DNA of 64,000 bases from Leguminivora glycinivorella. Its lineage: Eukaryota > Arthropoda > Insecta > Lepidoptera > Tortricidae. The DNA is taken from contig NC_062971.1 in assembly GCF_023078275.1 (NCBI RefSeq), positions 20,770,001-20,834,000 on the forward strand, written 5' to 3'. Positions within the stretch are counted from its first letter, which is position 1. Every line of letters begins with the position of its first letter. The translations under genes and the position numbers were made by a program. Below, piece after piece: positions 1 through 11,131 of the stretch. The notes under the pieces were generated by a model. That model made no database searches. It had not been told where the DNA came from and worked only from the letters and a program-made list of their open reading frames with translations.

Positions 1-61
1 ATCTATGATGTCGATGATGAAAGTTTGTGTATCTGATAAAATTTTGGTCTAGGAAGATTTT

Positions 62-255
62 TGTGTGACAAGTACATACGTTAATTCCTGGGGTCATAGA
101 TGTTTTCTATGTATTTGAGTATTTATATATTATAATCGTTGTCTAATTACAAGACTGTCATCATCATCACTTACAACACATCAAGCTTTATTGAGCTTAC
201 TGAGAGACTCAGTGAATCTGTGTAAAAATTTCCTATAATATTTATTTTATTATAC
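62..255 (+). repeat. Degenerate tRNA-derived SINE, 5' truncated
   Basis: This segment aligns by eye with the body of the better copy at 15047-15305: the 'gatgttttctatgta' block, the 'gtatttatatatt' block, an imperfect 'cttattgagcttac' block, 'gtgtaaaaatttcctataatatttatttta' at the 3' end. The tRNA-like head is missing. It is an old, non-coding copy. Confidence 0.65.
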
Positions 256-1093
256 ATTTATACTGCAGCATTGAGCTTTGGAATAGGGTTATGCCATACA
301 GTTGAAAATTTAACAAAACTATTTACTAAACCTATAATAAATTACTTGTGAGTTTTGATTTAACCTTTTGCATCGTTCTTATTTCCATGTTTAAGTTGGC
401 AAGTGCATATCGCTCCTTCACCCGAGGAAACTCGACACAAAGTTACTCGTTTTAAGTTTTCTATTTTATTTGACTTTACGGTAGTCTCAATTTATTTTGT
501 TACGACTAAATCCTTTCCTCGTATATTTATAATAAATTATCTATATAACTTTAACCACTTTTAGTTATGACTACTTATTTATTAGTTACGTAGGTATTTA
601 TAAATAAAATGTGTAACCAGAGTAAAAGTACCTCAATGAGAACTTTACTTACATAAAAAACCAGCCTGTACCTCTATTTAAATTTGATCTGAATTCTGCA
701 ATGAGCGAAATTATTTTTCATGCAACGTTGAACGCAATGGGCGGTCGCTTATAGGCAATCAAAATGTATTATAATCTTCACAAAGAATAAAAAATGAAAT
801 GCTGAAAGAAATTAAACGAGTGTCCGCAAAATTTAATAGATTTCCTTTTGATCTTTCGTACGATGTCAGAAAATGCTTGATAAAAACTTTCAAATGTGGG
901 GGTTTATTCGGCCAGGCAGCGGCCTACGAACAAATATTACTTCCATGTTAAAAATATGATTTAATGAATATTGCAGTTAAGAGGACAAAAGGTGGAAAAC
1001 CTATTTTAATAACAAAATCCCAGTTAAAAACTAATTATTAAAAATGTTTGCCGTGCGCCCGATATTTCAACGCAGTTGTTTTTTATGATATAG
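256..1093. other. AT-rich stretch, no recognised feature
   Basis: No ORF of note, no clear inverted repeat and no recognised repeat family. It directly precedes the possible exon at 1098 and would be intron or intergenic DNA. Confidence 0.4.
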
Positions 1094-1097
1094 GCAG

Positions 1098-1249
1098 CAA
1101 ACGAGCAGATGACCCGCCTGATGGAAAGCAGTCATGGCCGCCCATGGACATAATCAACATCAGAGGAGCCACTTATGCGTTGCCGACCTTTGAGAATCCT
1201 AAATACCTGCGTCGAAATATCATGCAGGAGCTCGGCCAATATCAAAAAG
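1098..1249 (+). CDS. Possible internal exon of an unidentified host gene
   Basis: An open frame runs from about 1048 to a TAA at 1255. The part from about 1098 codes for a stretch rich in residues typical of real protein (it includes SWPPMDIINIRG and NPKYLRRNIMQELGQY). A T-rich tract and TATAG/GCAG lie just upstream (acceptor near 1093 or 1097), and AAG|GTACCT follows at 1249/1250 as a possible donor. The GC content and codon use are higher than in the surrounding DNA. No repeat family seen elsewhere in the window matches it. I do not recognise the protein. It could be a conserved exon of a large gene whose introns fill much of the window, or chance. No other exon that clearly continues it was found. 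Confidence 0.4.
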
Positions 1250-1257
1250 GTACCTAA

Positions 1258-1930
1258 TCACGGTCTATAACCCGTTCAATATAAGTCCAGTTTAGTAGGT
1301 ACATATTTACCTACTCGTAATACATTAAATTTGAATACAATATAATTTGGATACAAAATGATTATGCAACGGACTAGTGACTTTCAATTGCATTAATAAA
1401 CATTGTATTTCAGTTAAAAGCCTGTGATATGCATATATATGTACGACATAAATTAAGAAGCAATTAGGTTAATTAAATTTCGGCATAGATTTCACAAAGC
1501 GCAAAAATATGTCAGACAGGTGACGCTACGCGTGACACGAGCGTGCGGTACGTTCCATCATTAATCACTTACGGTGGATGCCCCCGTCCTGATTTATAGC
1601 ATAATTACCCGACTAATTAACTTATCCTAAATAAAAACATAACTCTCGTTTAATATTCATAAAATAATTAGAATCCATTTTAACCTTGACATCTTTCTCT
1701 TTCAAATTGTATATTTGATCAATGATCGTTGACCTGTAAAGTTTCAGGTCATCGACTGCGGAACTTTCTTCCTGTTGAAAAGTCGATTTTAGATAATGTT
1801 ACGCCTTACGTACTTCAAAGCGAACCTTAAGGAATACTATCTTTCGGTTTCTTAGTCTTAATTAGTGGCTTATTTGTTTTTTATTTCATATTTGTAAGTA
1901 TTTATAAGGCTCGTATTTTAATGGTCGTGC
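1258..1930. other. AT-rich stretch, no recognised feature
   Basis: Nothing codes here. A short GC-richer patch lies at about 1505-1560. If the preceding exon is real, this would be intron. Confidence 0.35.
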
Positions 1931-2031
1931 CACACTGGTTGACTATAAATGTTATACAACACGGCGTGATGGCGCGATGGCGCGCCGTCCCTGTCACACC
2001 ATGTCATATAACATTTATAGCAGCCCAGTGT
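1931..2031. mobile_element. MITE-like element, copy 1 (CACACTGG termini)
   Basis: The ends are CACACTGG and CCCAGTGT, with inner arms TATAAATGTTATA and TATAACATTTATA forming an inverted repeat. The centre holds GATGGCGCGCCGTCCCTGTC. A second copy with the same core and ends lies at 26961-27054, which supports a dispersed element. An extra TATAACATTTATAA motif follows at 2031-2044. It has no coding capacity, and no clear target duplication was seen. Confidence 0.7.
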
Positions 2032-2429
2032 ATAACATTTATAACAGGAAACCTTTTTCATTAGGTACATAAACATAATATGCTATATTATAAAGTGTGT
2101 TTTATATAACCAACGCACCCGTACCCGACTCACCGAGTTACTCTCGTTATTTAAATTCCTATTTAAATTAGTCATCCGTAAAATTGACTTTGTGTTACTG
2201 ATTTCGGAAGTCCCTTTCTAATTAGGGTCCAGATACTGTCCCGAAAACTTGATTTGGAGTGGGGCTGTGTTTGGTCAAATATACTTAAATACTTGCTTAC
2301 ATATAGAGTAGAACATAGGGGTCTCATCAATATTCATTGGAGATTTTAGATGCCTCAAGGATGATTCCAATATACACAAATAGCTTGCCGAGCACGGTGA
2401 AGCATTTCCAGGTAAAATATTCATATTCA

Positions 2430-2593
2430 TCAGTATATAACAAAGTCGCTTTCTGTCCCTATGTCCCTATGTATGCTTAAATCTTTAAAACTACGCAACG
2501 GATTTTGATGCGGTTTTTTTAATAGATAGAGTGATTCCAGAGGAAGGTTTACTGGTAGGTATAGTACCCGTGCGAAGCCTGGCGGGTCGCTAG
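2430..2593 (+). mobile_element. Helitron-type non-autonomous element, 3' end
   Basis: The 3' end has the structure expected of Helitrons: a short hairpin (ACCCG 2566-2570, CGGGT 2583-2587), then CTAG at 2590-2593 followed by T. The body ('cgctttctgtccctatgtcc', 'ctacgcaacggattttgatg') is a repeat I recognise as common in lepidopteran genomes. The 5' boundary is uncertain. No Rep/helicase coding is present, so it would be non-autonomous. Confidence 0.65.
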
Positions 2594-2760
2594 TAGTTTT
2601 TAATAATAAATTCTAGCACACTTCTATAGTATGAGATTCCAACCTAATTTTAGTGCTTTCATTTATTGATTGATTTGAAAATGTATTAAGATTTAAGATC
2701 AATAAATAAAAATACTAAATAATAGGTGATGTATTGTATCTACTGCTATCTACTGCTACA

Positions 2761-2873
2761 GCCTGGCAAAAAAGAGTAGAAATTTAAAAATTGGCAACAT
2801 CGTAGTGTCGTCCCGTTTTCACACACATATTGATTTAAAAGAGACGACACTATTCTATTCTTTTTTGCCAGTC
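2761..2873. mobile_element. Short MITE with GGCAAAAAAGA termini
   Basis: The left end GCCTGGCAAAAAAGAGTAGA is mirrored on the right by TCTATTCTTTTTTGCCAGTC, giving about 20-bp inverted repeats around a roughly 70-bp centre that itself pairs in part (GTGTCGTC / GACGACAC). No target duplication could be fixed. Non-coding. Confidence 0.7.
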
Positions 2874-4119
2874 TCAGAGATGTACCTAGTAATTTACCTA
2901 CACCAATTTATAATTATTGACTTCGAAACTAAATCCAAAAAGCAATAATACTTTGCCAATACGACAACAAAAAGTTCTTGTTTGTTCAGTTTACTCGAAA
3001 AATAGAAGACTTTTGCCAAAGTTATGTTGCTGCATTGTTAAGTCTGCACTTAAATTTCAAGAGTAAAGTTTCAGGTGAAACTTCAACCGTCGTATATTGT
3101 TTTCCACTTAGCTCGCACATTATAATATTAATCAAAAAGTTTTCCTTTAATAAACCTTTTACGTAAACGGCTGGCGCACTGCCAAAGAAGCGATACTATT
3201 TTCAAAAGAAGGAAATTAAAACTCAAGCTCAAACCATAAAGTTGAGTCAGACTCTTGAGGAGGAAATCTATTTTTGCAAATGTGGAGTAATAAAATTAAC
3301 ACAAAATTACTCCAAAATTTTAAATGCGAATCCACTGTTCCGCTCTCTTTCAATATAAACAGTTTTCTACACCAATAATCGACAGCAACTCCATAAATCC
3401 CTTTGACTTTATCCAGAATATGCGAGTGCTTATTCCACCTAATTAACAAACTAAATTCTGCACTTTCAATTTGACTCAACCTCGCATTTTAACCTCTAAA
3501 TTTTAGCCGCTTAACCACCGCATTTGCGTAGTTAGTTTCGGGTTCTAATTATGTAAATAATATAACCACAAGCTTTGGCGCTGTGTGAACGGCGAACGTA
3601 TGGTAATGAAACCAAAGCCAGCGCAAGGAATTCCTGCAAATACGTGCGTGAATTAGACTAAAACTAGACACAATTTTGGCTGCTATTTTTTTATTTGTTA
3701 TTTGACAGGTGGGCGATTAAAATCATTATAAAAATATATTATGTAACAATGAAAATACGTGAAATACATAATTATTTGATAAATGGTGAGATTACTAGGT
3801 GGATCGATAAATAGAGAGAGATTTATTATTAAAATTACATTTTCTTAACAAATAGTTAGGTATGCCAGTTTTATTTTATTTTAAAACATCCTTCAAGATT
3901 TGATATCAAATTATTTTCTAAAAGGAAAAAATACTTTTCTCAAACATGCAATGAAATATTGTCTTTCCGTTCCTTAAAATGGGCTGGGAAGTATCGCTTT
4001 TTGGGCGCAACAACTCGAGAGGACTGTAAAGGGATTTCATATTATTTTTCAGGCCTAGGCCTGCAAAGTAACTTTTTTTTATAAAATATTGTCCTTTAGA
4101 GCATTTTTATTTTATTTCA
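2874..4119. other. Non-coding stretch without recognised elements
   Basis: Two small ORFs (2978-3166 plus, 3216-3479 minus) occur here. They have low-complexity, AT-driven composition and no motif, so I do not call them genes. Confidence 0.35.
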
Positions 4120-4215
4120 TTGTATGTTTGAGAAAAGCACTATACATGCCTCGGCGTGAAAACGGATTCCCGGCCTCGTATCCCTATCCGGCCTCTGATG
4201 TAATGTACTATTATG
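4120..4215 (-). repeat. Dispersed repeat, fragment (AGGCCGG family)
   Basis: The reverse complement matches the better copy at 46563-46705: 'tagtacattac', 'agaggccgg', 'cgaggccgg', 'tgccgagg' and 'gtgcttttctcaaacat' occur in the same order. It is a diverged, internally deleted copy of a non-coding dispersed repeat. Confidence 0.6.
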
Positions 4216-5524
4216 CAAAATTTTCACCCTCCTGAAAAATAATTCTTAAAACATTTCAAAAAATCCTAAAAGTTTTTGTCTAAATGTGCGCAAGTAATGT
4301 ACTTACTAATATTAAACTATTCATTGATATAACCGTGACTATCTTGACAGCCTACAACTGCATACATGACCTACAACTACATACGTCACATTATTCCTGT
4401 TTCACTTACACTTCATGTAACTGCACCAAGAAAAGCTGCACTTTACGACCACTTAAATAATTCATAGGGAACTAAATATCCCCATTGTTGTTTTCAATGC
4501 TAAGTTTATGTATCCGGTACGTCGCGACGCTCCAAAACAGAGCTTCTACAAAAAGAGTCCTTATTGCGCTCTTAGCAGCCGTATCCACGCCTCGTGAGAT
4601 TTATCGCCTTCCACTGACTGTTTGCTTCTTGTGCGCAGCTTGCAAGTGATAGTACAGAATTGAAATATATTTACCCGACTAGCGAATAAGTTAGTCCTGT
4701 ATTCCCACGGTAATTAGGGCATATGAAAAACTGCTCAAGTAATAATGCCAATTTAAGCAATTAAGGGATTTGAAGAAAACGAAATACAGGTTGCCAGCCC
4801 ATCGTCCGTTACAAACACCGCTGTGGGTAGGTGGATTCTCTAGCCTGCGATTACGCTGCGGAAGCCCAAACCATCCAGCACATAATTCAAGACCGACCTA
4901 TAACACGCTATGCCGGCCCTCCCGAAGATCTGATCACCCTGTGCGACGAAGCCACAAAATGACTGACTGCTCTTAGTCAGATATTTAATTAAAATTTTAC
5001 GTTCTGTTTCTATTTTCTAACATATATGTATGCCATACGAATAAATAATTAATAAATAAAGCCCATCGTCCACGTTACAATTGAACCCATATCCCATAGT
5101 TGGCTTCTAGACCTACCTATTTAAAAAATGGTAATGTGACAAAATCAGTTTTTCTTTCCACTTATTTTCTTTTTCACTACACCTACTGGTAAAGGATCTC
5201 TTGATTCTTCCATCCCATCCGATCGATCCATCCATCCGTTATTTTTTGCAAGTCTTTAAATAAGTAAAGGCAACTTACATACATATCATTATAATTACTG
5301 GGATCTGTAAAGTGCCTGCCCTAAGAGTATACGCAAGGTTACAAAATAGTATTTTTTACAATCATGATATAATACAAAGATTTTCAGTCTAGTACCATGT
5401 TTAGGCCACGAAGCTTACTGAGTGGCCTAATAGTACGATAAGAGAGTGAAAATCTTAATTATATCACTATTCCAGGTATACAATACTTTTTCTAAGAGTC
5501 ATCATCTTCATCAACTTCATAGCT
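4216..5524. other. Non-coding stretch; faint coding remnant at 4840-4965
   Basis: About 4840-4965 is GC-richer and one frame gives a coherent run (including DYAAEAQTIQHII and PPEDLITLCDEATK) before a stop. I cannot assign it; it may be a dead TE or gene fragment. Positions 5070-5115 resemble the end of the dispersed repeat at 30468-30725. Confidence 0.3.
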
Positions 5525-6454
5525 GAGTCTGGAGTCCCTCAAGGCTCTAACTTGGGTCCACTGTTGTTTGTGTTCTTCGTTAACGATCTGCTTGTCCGAA
5601 TTATCTCTAGTTGCCTTGCGCACGCTGACGATATCAAAATATTTCGCCACATCAGAAGAAACACTGACTGTTTCGCCTTACAGTCTGATTTGGACGTAAT
5701 AAAGAACTGGTGCAGTATGAACATGATGGCGTTGAGTGTTGACAAGTGCCTAACTATTACTTTCACGAGAAATAAAAATGCAATAGAATACGAATACTGC
5801 ATTGACCAAATCAAACTGAAGAGGGTATCGACAGTCAGAGATCTCGGTGTGATATTTGACTGCGAGTTATCGTTTCGCCACCACTATGAGCACATTGTGA
5901 ACAAAGCAAACCGCACGTTGGGGTTCATCATGCGCAATTGTAAACCATTTAAAAATGTCTCGAGCCTAAAAACTCTCTACTGCGCTCTAGTGCGCACATC
6001 ACTTGAATACTGTTCAGCCATATGGTATCCGATCTATAAATGTCATTCCGAACGAATCGAATCTGTCCAAGCTAAGTTCCTAAGATATCTTTGCATTAAA
6101 AGGGGGACTCGTCAAACACTCCCGGAGTATGCTGACCGGTTGACCGCATTTGACTTGCAATCCCTGTATGTTAGGCGCAAGATATCCGATCTTTCCTTAC
6201 TCTATAAAATATTGCAGGGTGGCCTGGACGGTGGCCTCATAGAATACATATATTTCAGAGCCAGTGGTAGGATGACTAGAAGCCAAAAACTATTTGCTTT
6301 GCCAGTAGTCCCTAACAATAATGTTACTCGTAACGCTCCTATCTTCAGAATGTGTAATTTATACACTGACCTAAACAGCGAGCCGGATATTTTGAGCATG
6401 TCTTTGTCTAGCTTCATCAGCCATATTGTAAAATCGAAGGTTCTTGAACATTAA
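5525..6454 (+). pseudogene. Reverse transcriptase C-terminal fragment (LINE ORF2)
   Basis: The frame opens at about 5525 with the RT motif GVPQGSNLGPLLF (5531 on), then the catalytic A-site region as AHADDIKIF, where the usual F/YADD tyrosine or phenylalanine is replaced by histidine. RNA-dependent DNA synthesis needs the two aspartates, which are present. The thumb/C-terminal part contains the LGVIFD and LEYCSAIWYP motifs seen in Jockey/CR1-clade proteins. The endonuclease and N-terminal RT domains are absent, so the copy is dead even though about 310 codons stay open. The ORF ends at TAA 6452-6454. Confidence 0.85.
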
Positions 6455-6680
6455 ATTAATTGTTTCTTTTCATTTATTATGCACTAGCATGTTAGTATTA
6501 GGTTTATATAAGTACCTACGTAGATAGTTTGGATTTGAATCATTTAAAATAAAATGTTGTGTACAATTGTTATTATGATATAGGCATTAGTTAACAGTTA
6601 TCAATTCCTTTATACTACTAAAATGTATCCTGCTTATGTCATGTTATTGTACCTTATGAAAAAAAAAAAAAAAAAAAAAA
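5525..6680 (+). mobile_element. 5'-truncated non-LTR retrotransposon (LINE), Jockey/CR1 type
   Basis: The insertion consists of the C-terminal half of an RT ORF, a roughly 200-bp 3' UTR and a poly(A) run (about 6659-6680). Loss of the 5' part plus a 3' poly(A) is the usual result of target-primed reverse transcription. A short direct repeat, TCATCAA, occurs near both ends (about 5510 and 6681), but it is too short to prove a target duplication. Confidence 0.8.
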
Positions 6681-7249
6681 TCATCAATGGACGAAAAATA
6701 TCATCATTCAAGTTAAAGTTAATGTTAATAGCGTCGTAACATCAAATTACCTGGCAACCAATTTTTTGTAATAACCGTCTCTGATTGGTCTATAACGCGA
6801 TAGATAAAAAAAATGTGTTTCAGATGCAGAAAAATTTGCCAAGTATCGCAAATTAGTATAAAACTTGTATTAAGTTCTATTTTTGTTTTTTTTTTTAGTT
6901 AACTAAAGTGAAGTGTAATGAATTATTATAGTTGACTAAGTGTCAAAGACTACCCAACACTGAAAAGTCAGCACGTATAGTTTAGTCTGTGGTGTCCTAA
7001 TTGACAGATTATAGTCGACGAGTAGAAAAACATAATTGTACGATCTGTTTGCCATTAGTTACGAAACTATCTGGATATTAAATATTTTCCCGGCAGTTCT
7101 CGAGGGATAAGGAAGTATATTTGCCTAGTGCTCGCCGTTTGTTGGTTTTTGGTATTTACATTTTTGTCTAGTAACATCTTATTAAGGACTCATTCCAGTA
7201 GCGAAGTTACGTCTTTTTAGTATGTCATTTACATTATAATTTTGAAAAA
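6681..7249. other. AT-rich stretch, no recognised feature
   Basis: No ORF and no recognised element between the LINE poly(A) tail and the next SINE. Confidence 0.35.
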
Positions 7250-7463
7250 ACGAATCCCGGTAAGGGCATTTATTTGTGTGATGAGCACAGATATTTGTTC
7301 CTGAGTCATGGATGTTTTCTATGTATATAAGTATTTATATATTTTATATATATCGTTGTCTGAGTACCCACAACACAAGCCTTCTTGAGCTTACCGTGGG
7401 CCTCAGTCAATCTGTGTAAGAATGTCCTATAATATTTATTTATTTATTTATTTTATTTATTTT
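7250..7463 (+). repeat. tRNA-derived SINE, 5' truncated
   Basis: It begins inside the B box (CGAATCCCGGTAAGGG) and then matches the full copy at 15047-15305 almost base for base to the (TTTA)n tail at 7434-7463. The high similarity between the two suggests recent activity of this SINE. Confidence 0.85.
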
Positions 7464-8259
7464 ATTGTCTTGTGGTATAAATTGTTAAGAATCTTGGACA
7501 TTAGTATTTGCCTTGGCCTAGTGGCCTAGTTGAAGTTTGTATATCAAGCGGCAATATACAGCGTGTATGTTTGATATTACCTCAAACTTTAATCAGACCA
7601 TGGTTTTAGTGCTTCTGAACCCATACAACAAGTAATTATAAGTTTGGTCCTAAGTCCTAACTACTAGAGTGTAATTCATATAAAAAAAAATATTGAGCAG
7701 TAATCTGTTGCGTGCTGAATTATTTTGTATGAAAAACTAAAAGTATTATTTTTAATTGAATCATATGAAAATATGTTCCGTAGGGCTTTTACTAATGACA
7801 CTTTAAGTATGTGTTAATATTAAAACTACACGCTGTATAGCGCTTTATGTATTGCAGTCAATTGCAGTATAATTATTATAGTTGCCAATCCATATCAACT
7901 GTGTTAATATTTAAAGAAATTAAATGTTCGTACCTATCAGCATAAATATAAAGTATTCCAGTAACCTTTTAAAATTGCATCTGTGTAATTATTCGATTAA
8001 AAATACGAAGCCGTTACTTATATTATATAAAACTGTAAAGTTTAAACACCTTTCTCGGAAATAACACCAATGAAAGGAGGACTACAAATTTGTTTAAAAA
8101 TTTCAACGTCAAAATATCTACTTATTGTAGGAGTAGAATAAAATTGTTGATATTGGATCATTCCGTTTCGTAATACCGGTATCTCGAATAAATAACAATT
8201 GTGATTAATGGACCCTGGAGAGTAAAAATCTTAAGTTAGCTCGTTTTCCTTTAAGGAAA
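7464..8259. other. AT-rich stretch, no recognised feature
   Basis: No coding frame or clear repeat structure seen. Confidence 0.35.
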
Positions 8260-8660
8260 CATTCATTCAAAAGAAACAAAACGGCACCTGAAAAATATCG
8301 GTACCTCAAAAAGGAAAAACGGAGTCCTTACACTTTCGTTTTAGTCCATCCGTCCATCTGTCTAGGTTTAAAACCCTTTACCTTGCGAACGGGTATCGAG
8401 TTGAAATGAATACCATACGGGAATTTTACCTTTCATTGGCAGATAATAATATTTTCCCAATATTTTCTTCGGTTAGCGCGATAGTTACTTATGAAATAAA
8501 ACTAAGGAAACAGATTATAATATCGCGTATAAAATATGTGCCGACGTTTCGGAACTTAACATGTGGTCATGTCGGGATGTACTTAATAGACTTTTTTATG
8601 ATGAAAATATTTATTTATGATGAAAATATTCATTACATGCGATATAATCTGTTTCCATAG
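8260..8660. repeat. Diverged dispersed repeats (FTTTTAGTC.. / ATGCGATATAATC types)
   Basis: The part at 8260-8420 ('tatcggtacctcaaaaagg', 'ccgtccatctgtctaggttt', 'gcgaacgggtatcgagttga') resembles a repeat common in lepidopteran introns. The part at 8625-8660 ('attacatgcgatataatc', 'tgtttccatag') resembles 27938-27965. The ORF across 8406-8660 is therefore probably a by-product. Confidence 0.4.
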
Positions 8661-9663
8661 GTTTATATCATGAATATTTTCTTATAAAGCTCTATAAACC
8701 TGTAAAAGCTATATATCAGCGAGAAATATTGATAACTTATATTTGATATAAGATAAAAGATTAAGAGCCATTATCTCACCAACTTCCACAACAAAGGGTT
8801 TGAATTTAAAGGCGTTGGAACAATAAGGCCAGGTGGGCATGTTTGTTGAACTTCGGTGATAATCGGGCGCTTATTAAGGCACCGACGCAAATACCCTCCG
8901 GGAAGGGATCGTTATAATAAATGGTCCCTTCTAACGTAGTCTTACTGAAATGATTTTAATTAGAAATGTTATTAGTAAATTAAAATAGGATTTTGTATGA
9001 CACAGCAAGTTTGTGTCGAATTTTTAGTTCAACTTTTCTAAGCCATTTTTCGACATTTTTTGACCTATCAGGCCAATAAAACTAGGCAAGTATAACAATT
9101 ATAGGACTATAGGTATATTTTCTTACACCATAAAATCTTAAATTTCTTACTATGGATAGATTTAGCATATGAAACTAGACTTTACGTACAATAAGTACAC
9201 TCTAATAAGTACCTACTCTGCACGTCTAATTTACTGATTTAAATATGGTAACGTATTCGTAATAAAAAATACATAACTCACGACGGAAAAAAACTCCATT
9301 AAGCAATATTTTCGTCCCCCGCTTATTGAGGACACGTTCCGCTCGTAATCTGAAGTAAAATTTCCAAATCAAAAACATTATTTCGACAATAATCTCCTTT
9401 GGGATTAACCGTAACGTGTTGGGCAAATAACGATGTCAACGTGGTTATGGTTACCAAACGTTCATACTAGGTAAAAATACTAGATTTATATTTTATGTAT
9501 TTTGTAATATGCAAGTATTTATATACTCTTTCTGTATTAAACTTCTTAAGTAAACACATAATTAATAATAATAATGTTTAAGAAATATATAGAAACTCAA
9601 CTGTATGCAAGCACTAGCGTCAATACCTTGGAGAACTTATCGTAACTTTTTTATTTGCAGCAG
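8661..9663. other. Non-coding stretch; unexplained GC-richer patch at 8820-8940
   Basis: Mostly AT-rich. About 8820-8940 is more balanced in base content and not visibly repeated in the window; it could be conserved non-coding DNA, but nothing in it can be named. Confidence 0.3.
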
Positions 9664-9674
9664 CAAACTTTGTA

Positions 9675-9988
9675 CTTACCATGTTGTTGGTAAACAAGCA
9701 TCAGGCCTGCTCCTCCTATGATAGATTAAGTAGATTGGCATCAGCCGTGGGCTGTCAGCAGGGTGACCCGCTTGGACCAGCTGTTTTCGGCCTTGCCATC
9801 CACCCCATTGTTTCCAAGCTAAATTCAAAATTTAATTCTTGTACTTGGACAACGGAGCTTTAGGTGGTGATTGGAAGTCTGTCTTAGATGATTTGAAAAT
9901 TCTTACTGACTCTTTTAGCGCCATCGGTCTAGAGTTAAACTTTTCTAAATGCGAACTTTTTATAAATAAACCTCTTCCGAATACCTAA
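9675..9988 (+). pseudogene. RT core fragment with mutated catalytic site (YLDN)
   Basis: The first frame carries GCQQGDPLGPAVFGLAIHP, the conserved 'GxxQGDPLGP' block of RT. After a frameshift at about 9830-9842 the next frame reads YLDNGALGG, where the family is expected to have YLDD; the second catalytic aspartate is asparagine. This is followed by GLELNFSKCELF, the block after the active site, and then a stop at 9986-9988. The fragment cannot encode an active polymerase. Confidence 0.75.
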
Positions 9989-10018
9989 CTGCAAAACATT
10001 ATTTTAAATTTTAACACT

Positions 10019-11131
10019 TTGGCTCCTAACATCAAAATTATAGACAAAACTTCCCTGAGACTCCTTGGTGCTCCAATATTCCCGGAATCCATAGAACCCA
10101 TCATTAGTGAATATTTAGAAACTCACCGAGCCTATTCGGACCGTCTCCTCAAAATCAACGCTTATATGGCATTAGTGATCATAAAATTTTGCTTATTCGT
10201 ACCCAAATTCACTTATATTCTTAGATATAGCCCCGTTTGGAAATTTCCTCATGTCATCGAACCCTTATACTCCGCCCTAAAGTCTACCCTTTCATCAATT
10301 CTGAATATCAACATAGACAACCGCGCCTGGACCCAGGCCTCCTTGCCAATCCGTCATGGGGGACTAGGCATCAGGCAAGTGGTCAGTGTTGCCCTACCGG
10401 CATTTCTGTCTTCGTTCCACAGCACTCAAGACCTAGCGAATAACATTTTTTGCCCTTCTGCGGGTAATGACTGTAACACGACACTGAACGAAGCCAAAAA
10501 TGCCTGGGCGCAAGCCTGCGTTAATACCTCATTCCCATGCGAAATGAAATCCCAAAAACAGTGGGACGAGCCGTTCTGTAGATCAACTTTAGTTTCGTTA
10601 ATTGATAATACCGAAAATCCGTCAGAGCGAGCTCGTCTCCTTGCAGTATCGGAGCCAGAGTCGGGGCTCTGGCTCCATGCACTACCATCCCCTAACATTG
10701 GCACCCTTCTGACTAAAACAACTCTCACACTTGCCACCTGTCTGCGACTGGGAATAAAGACAAATGAATGTCACCAGTGTCGTTGCGGTGCCAGCGTTGA
10801 TATGCTGGGCCACCACGGCCTCTCCTGTCAAAGGAGCGCTGGCTGCATCTCCCGCCACGCCTCCCTGAATGACGTCATACGTAGGGCGCTTGCTTCCGTC
10901 AGCGTGCCGGCCATCCTAGAGCCGAACGGTATCGCACGTGACGACGGCAAGCGACCTGACGGTATGACGCTCATTCCTTGGAGGCTGGGTAGGTCGCTGA
11001 TATGGGACACGACATGCGTTGATACGCTGGCGCGTCCCACCTCCATGCGACCTCGTCTAATGCTGGAGCTGCGGCGACAACTGCAGAAGCAATCATCAAA
11101 GGGTGAATTGCAGAAAATGTGTACCTTTTAG
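10019..11131 (+). pseudogene. LINE C-terminal module, 5' two thirds (CxC-HH-C and KRPDG)
   Basis: The frame is the same as that of the YLDN block and is separated from it only by a nonsense codon. After a long RT-thumb-like part the protein shows CRCGASVDMLGHHGLSC, a C-x-C ... H-H ... C cluster that could bind zinc, then RHASLNDVIRRAL, and then KRPDGMTLIPW with WDTTCVD. A basic segment followed by PD and a downstream D resembles the restriction-like endonuclease (PD-D/E-K fold) of R2-type LINEs; that is inference, not proof. A frameshift near 11035 changes the last residues, and the inserted transposon begins at 11101. Confidence 0.75.
11097..11100. repeat. 4-bp target duplication CAAA, left
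   Basis: CAAA precedes the left terminus GGGTGAATTG; the same four bases follow the right terminus at 12131-12134. Removing the insert and one CAAA rejoins the LINE reading frame without gain or loss of a codon, which supports the boundary. Confidence 0.8.
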
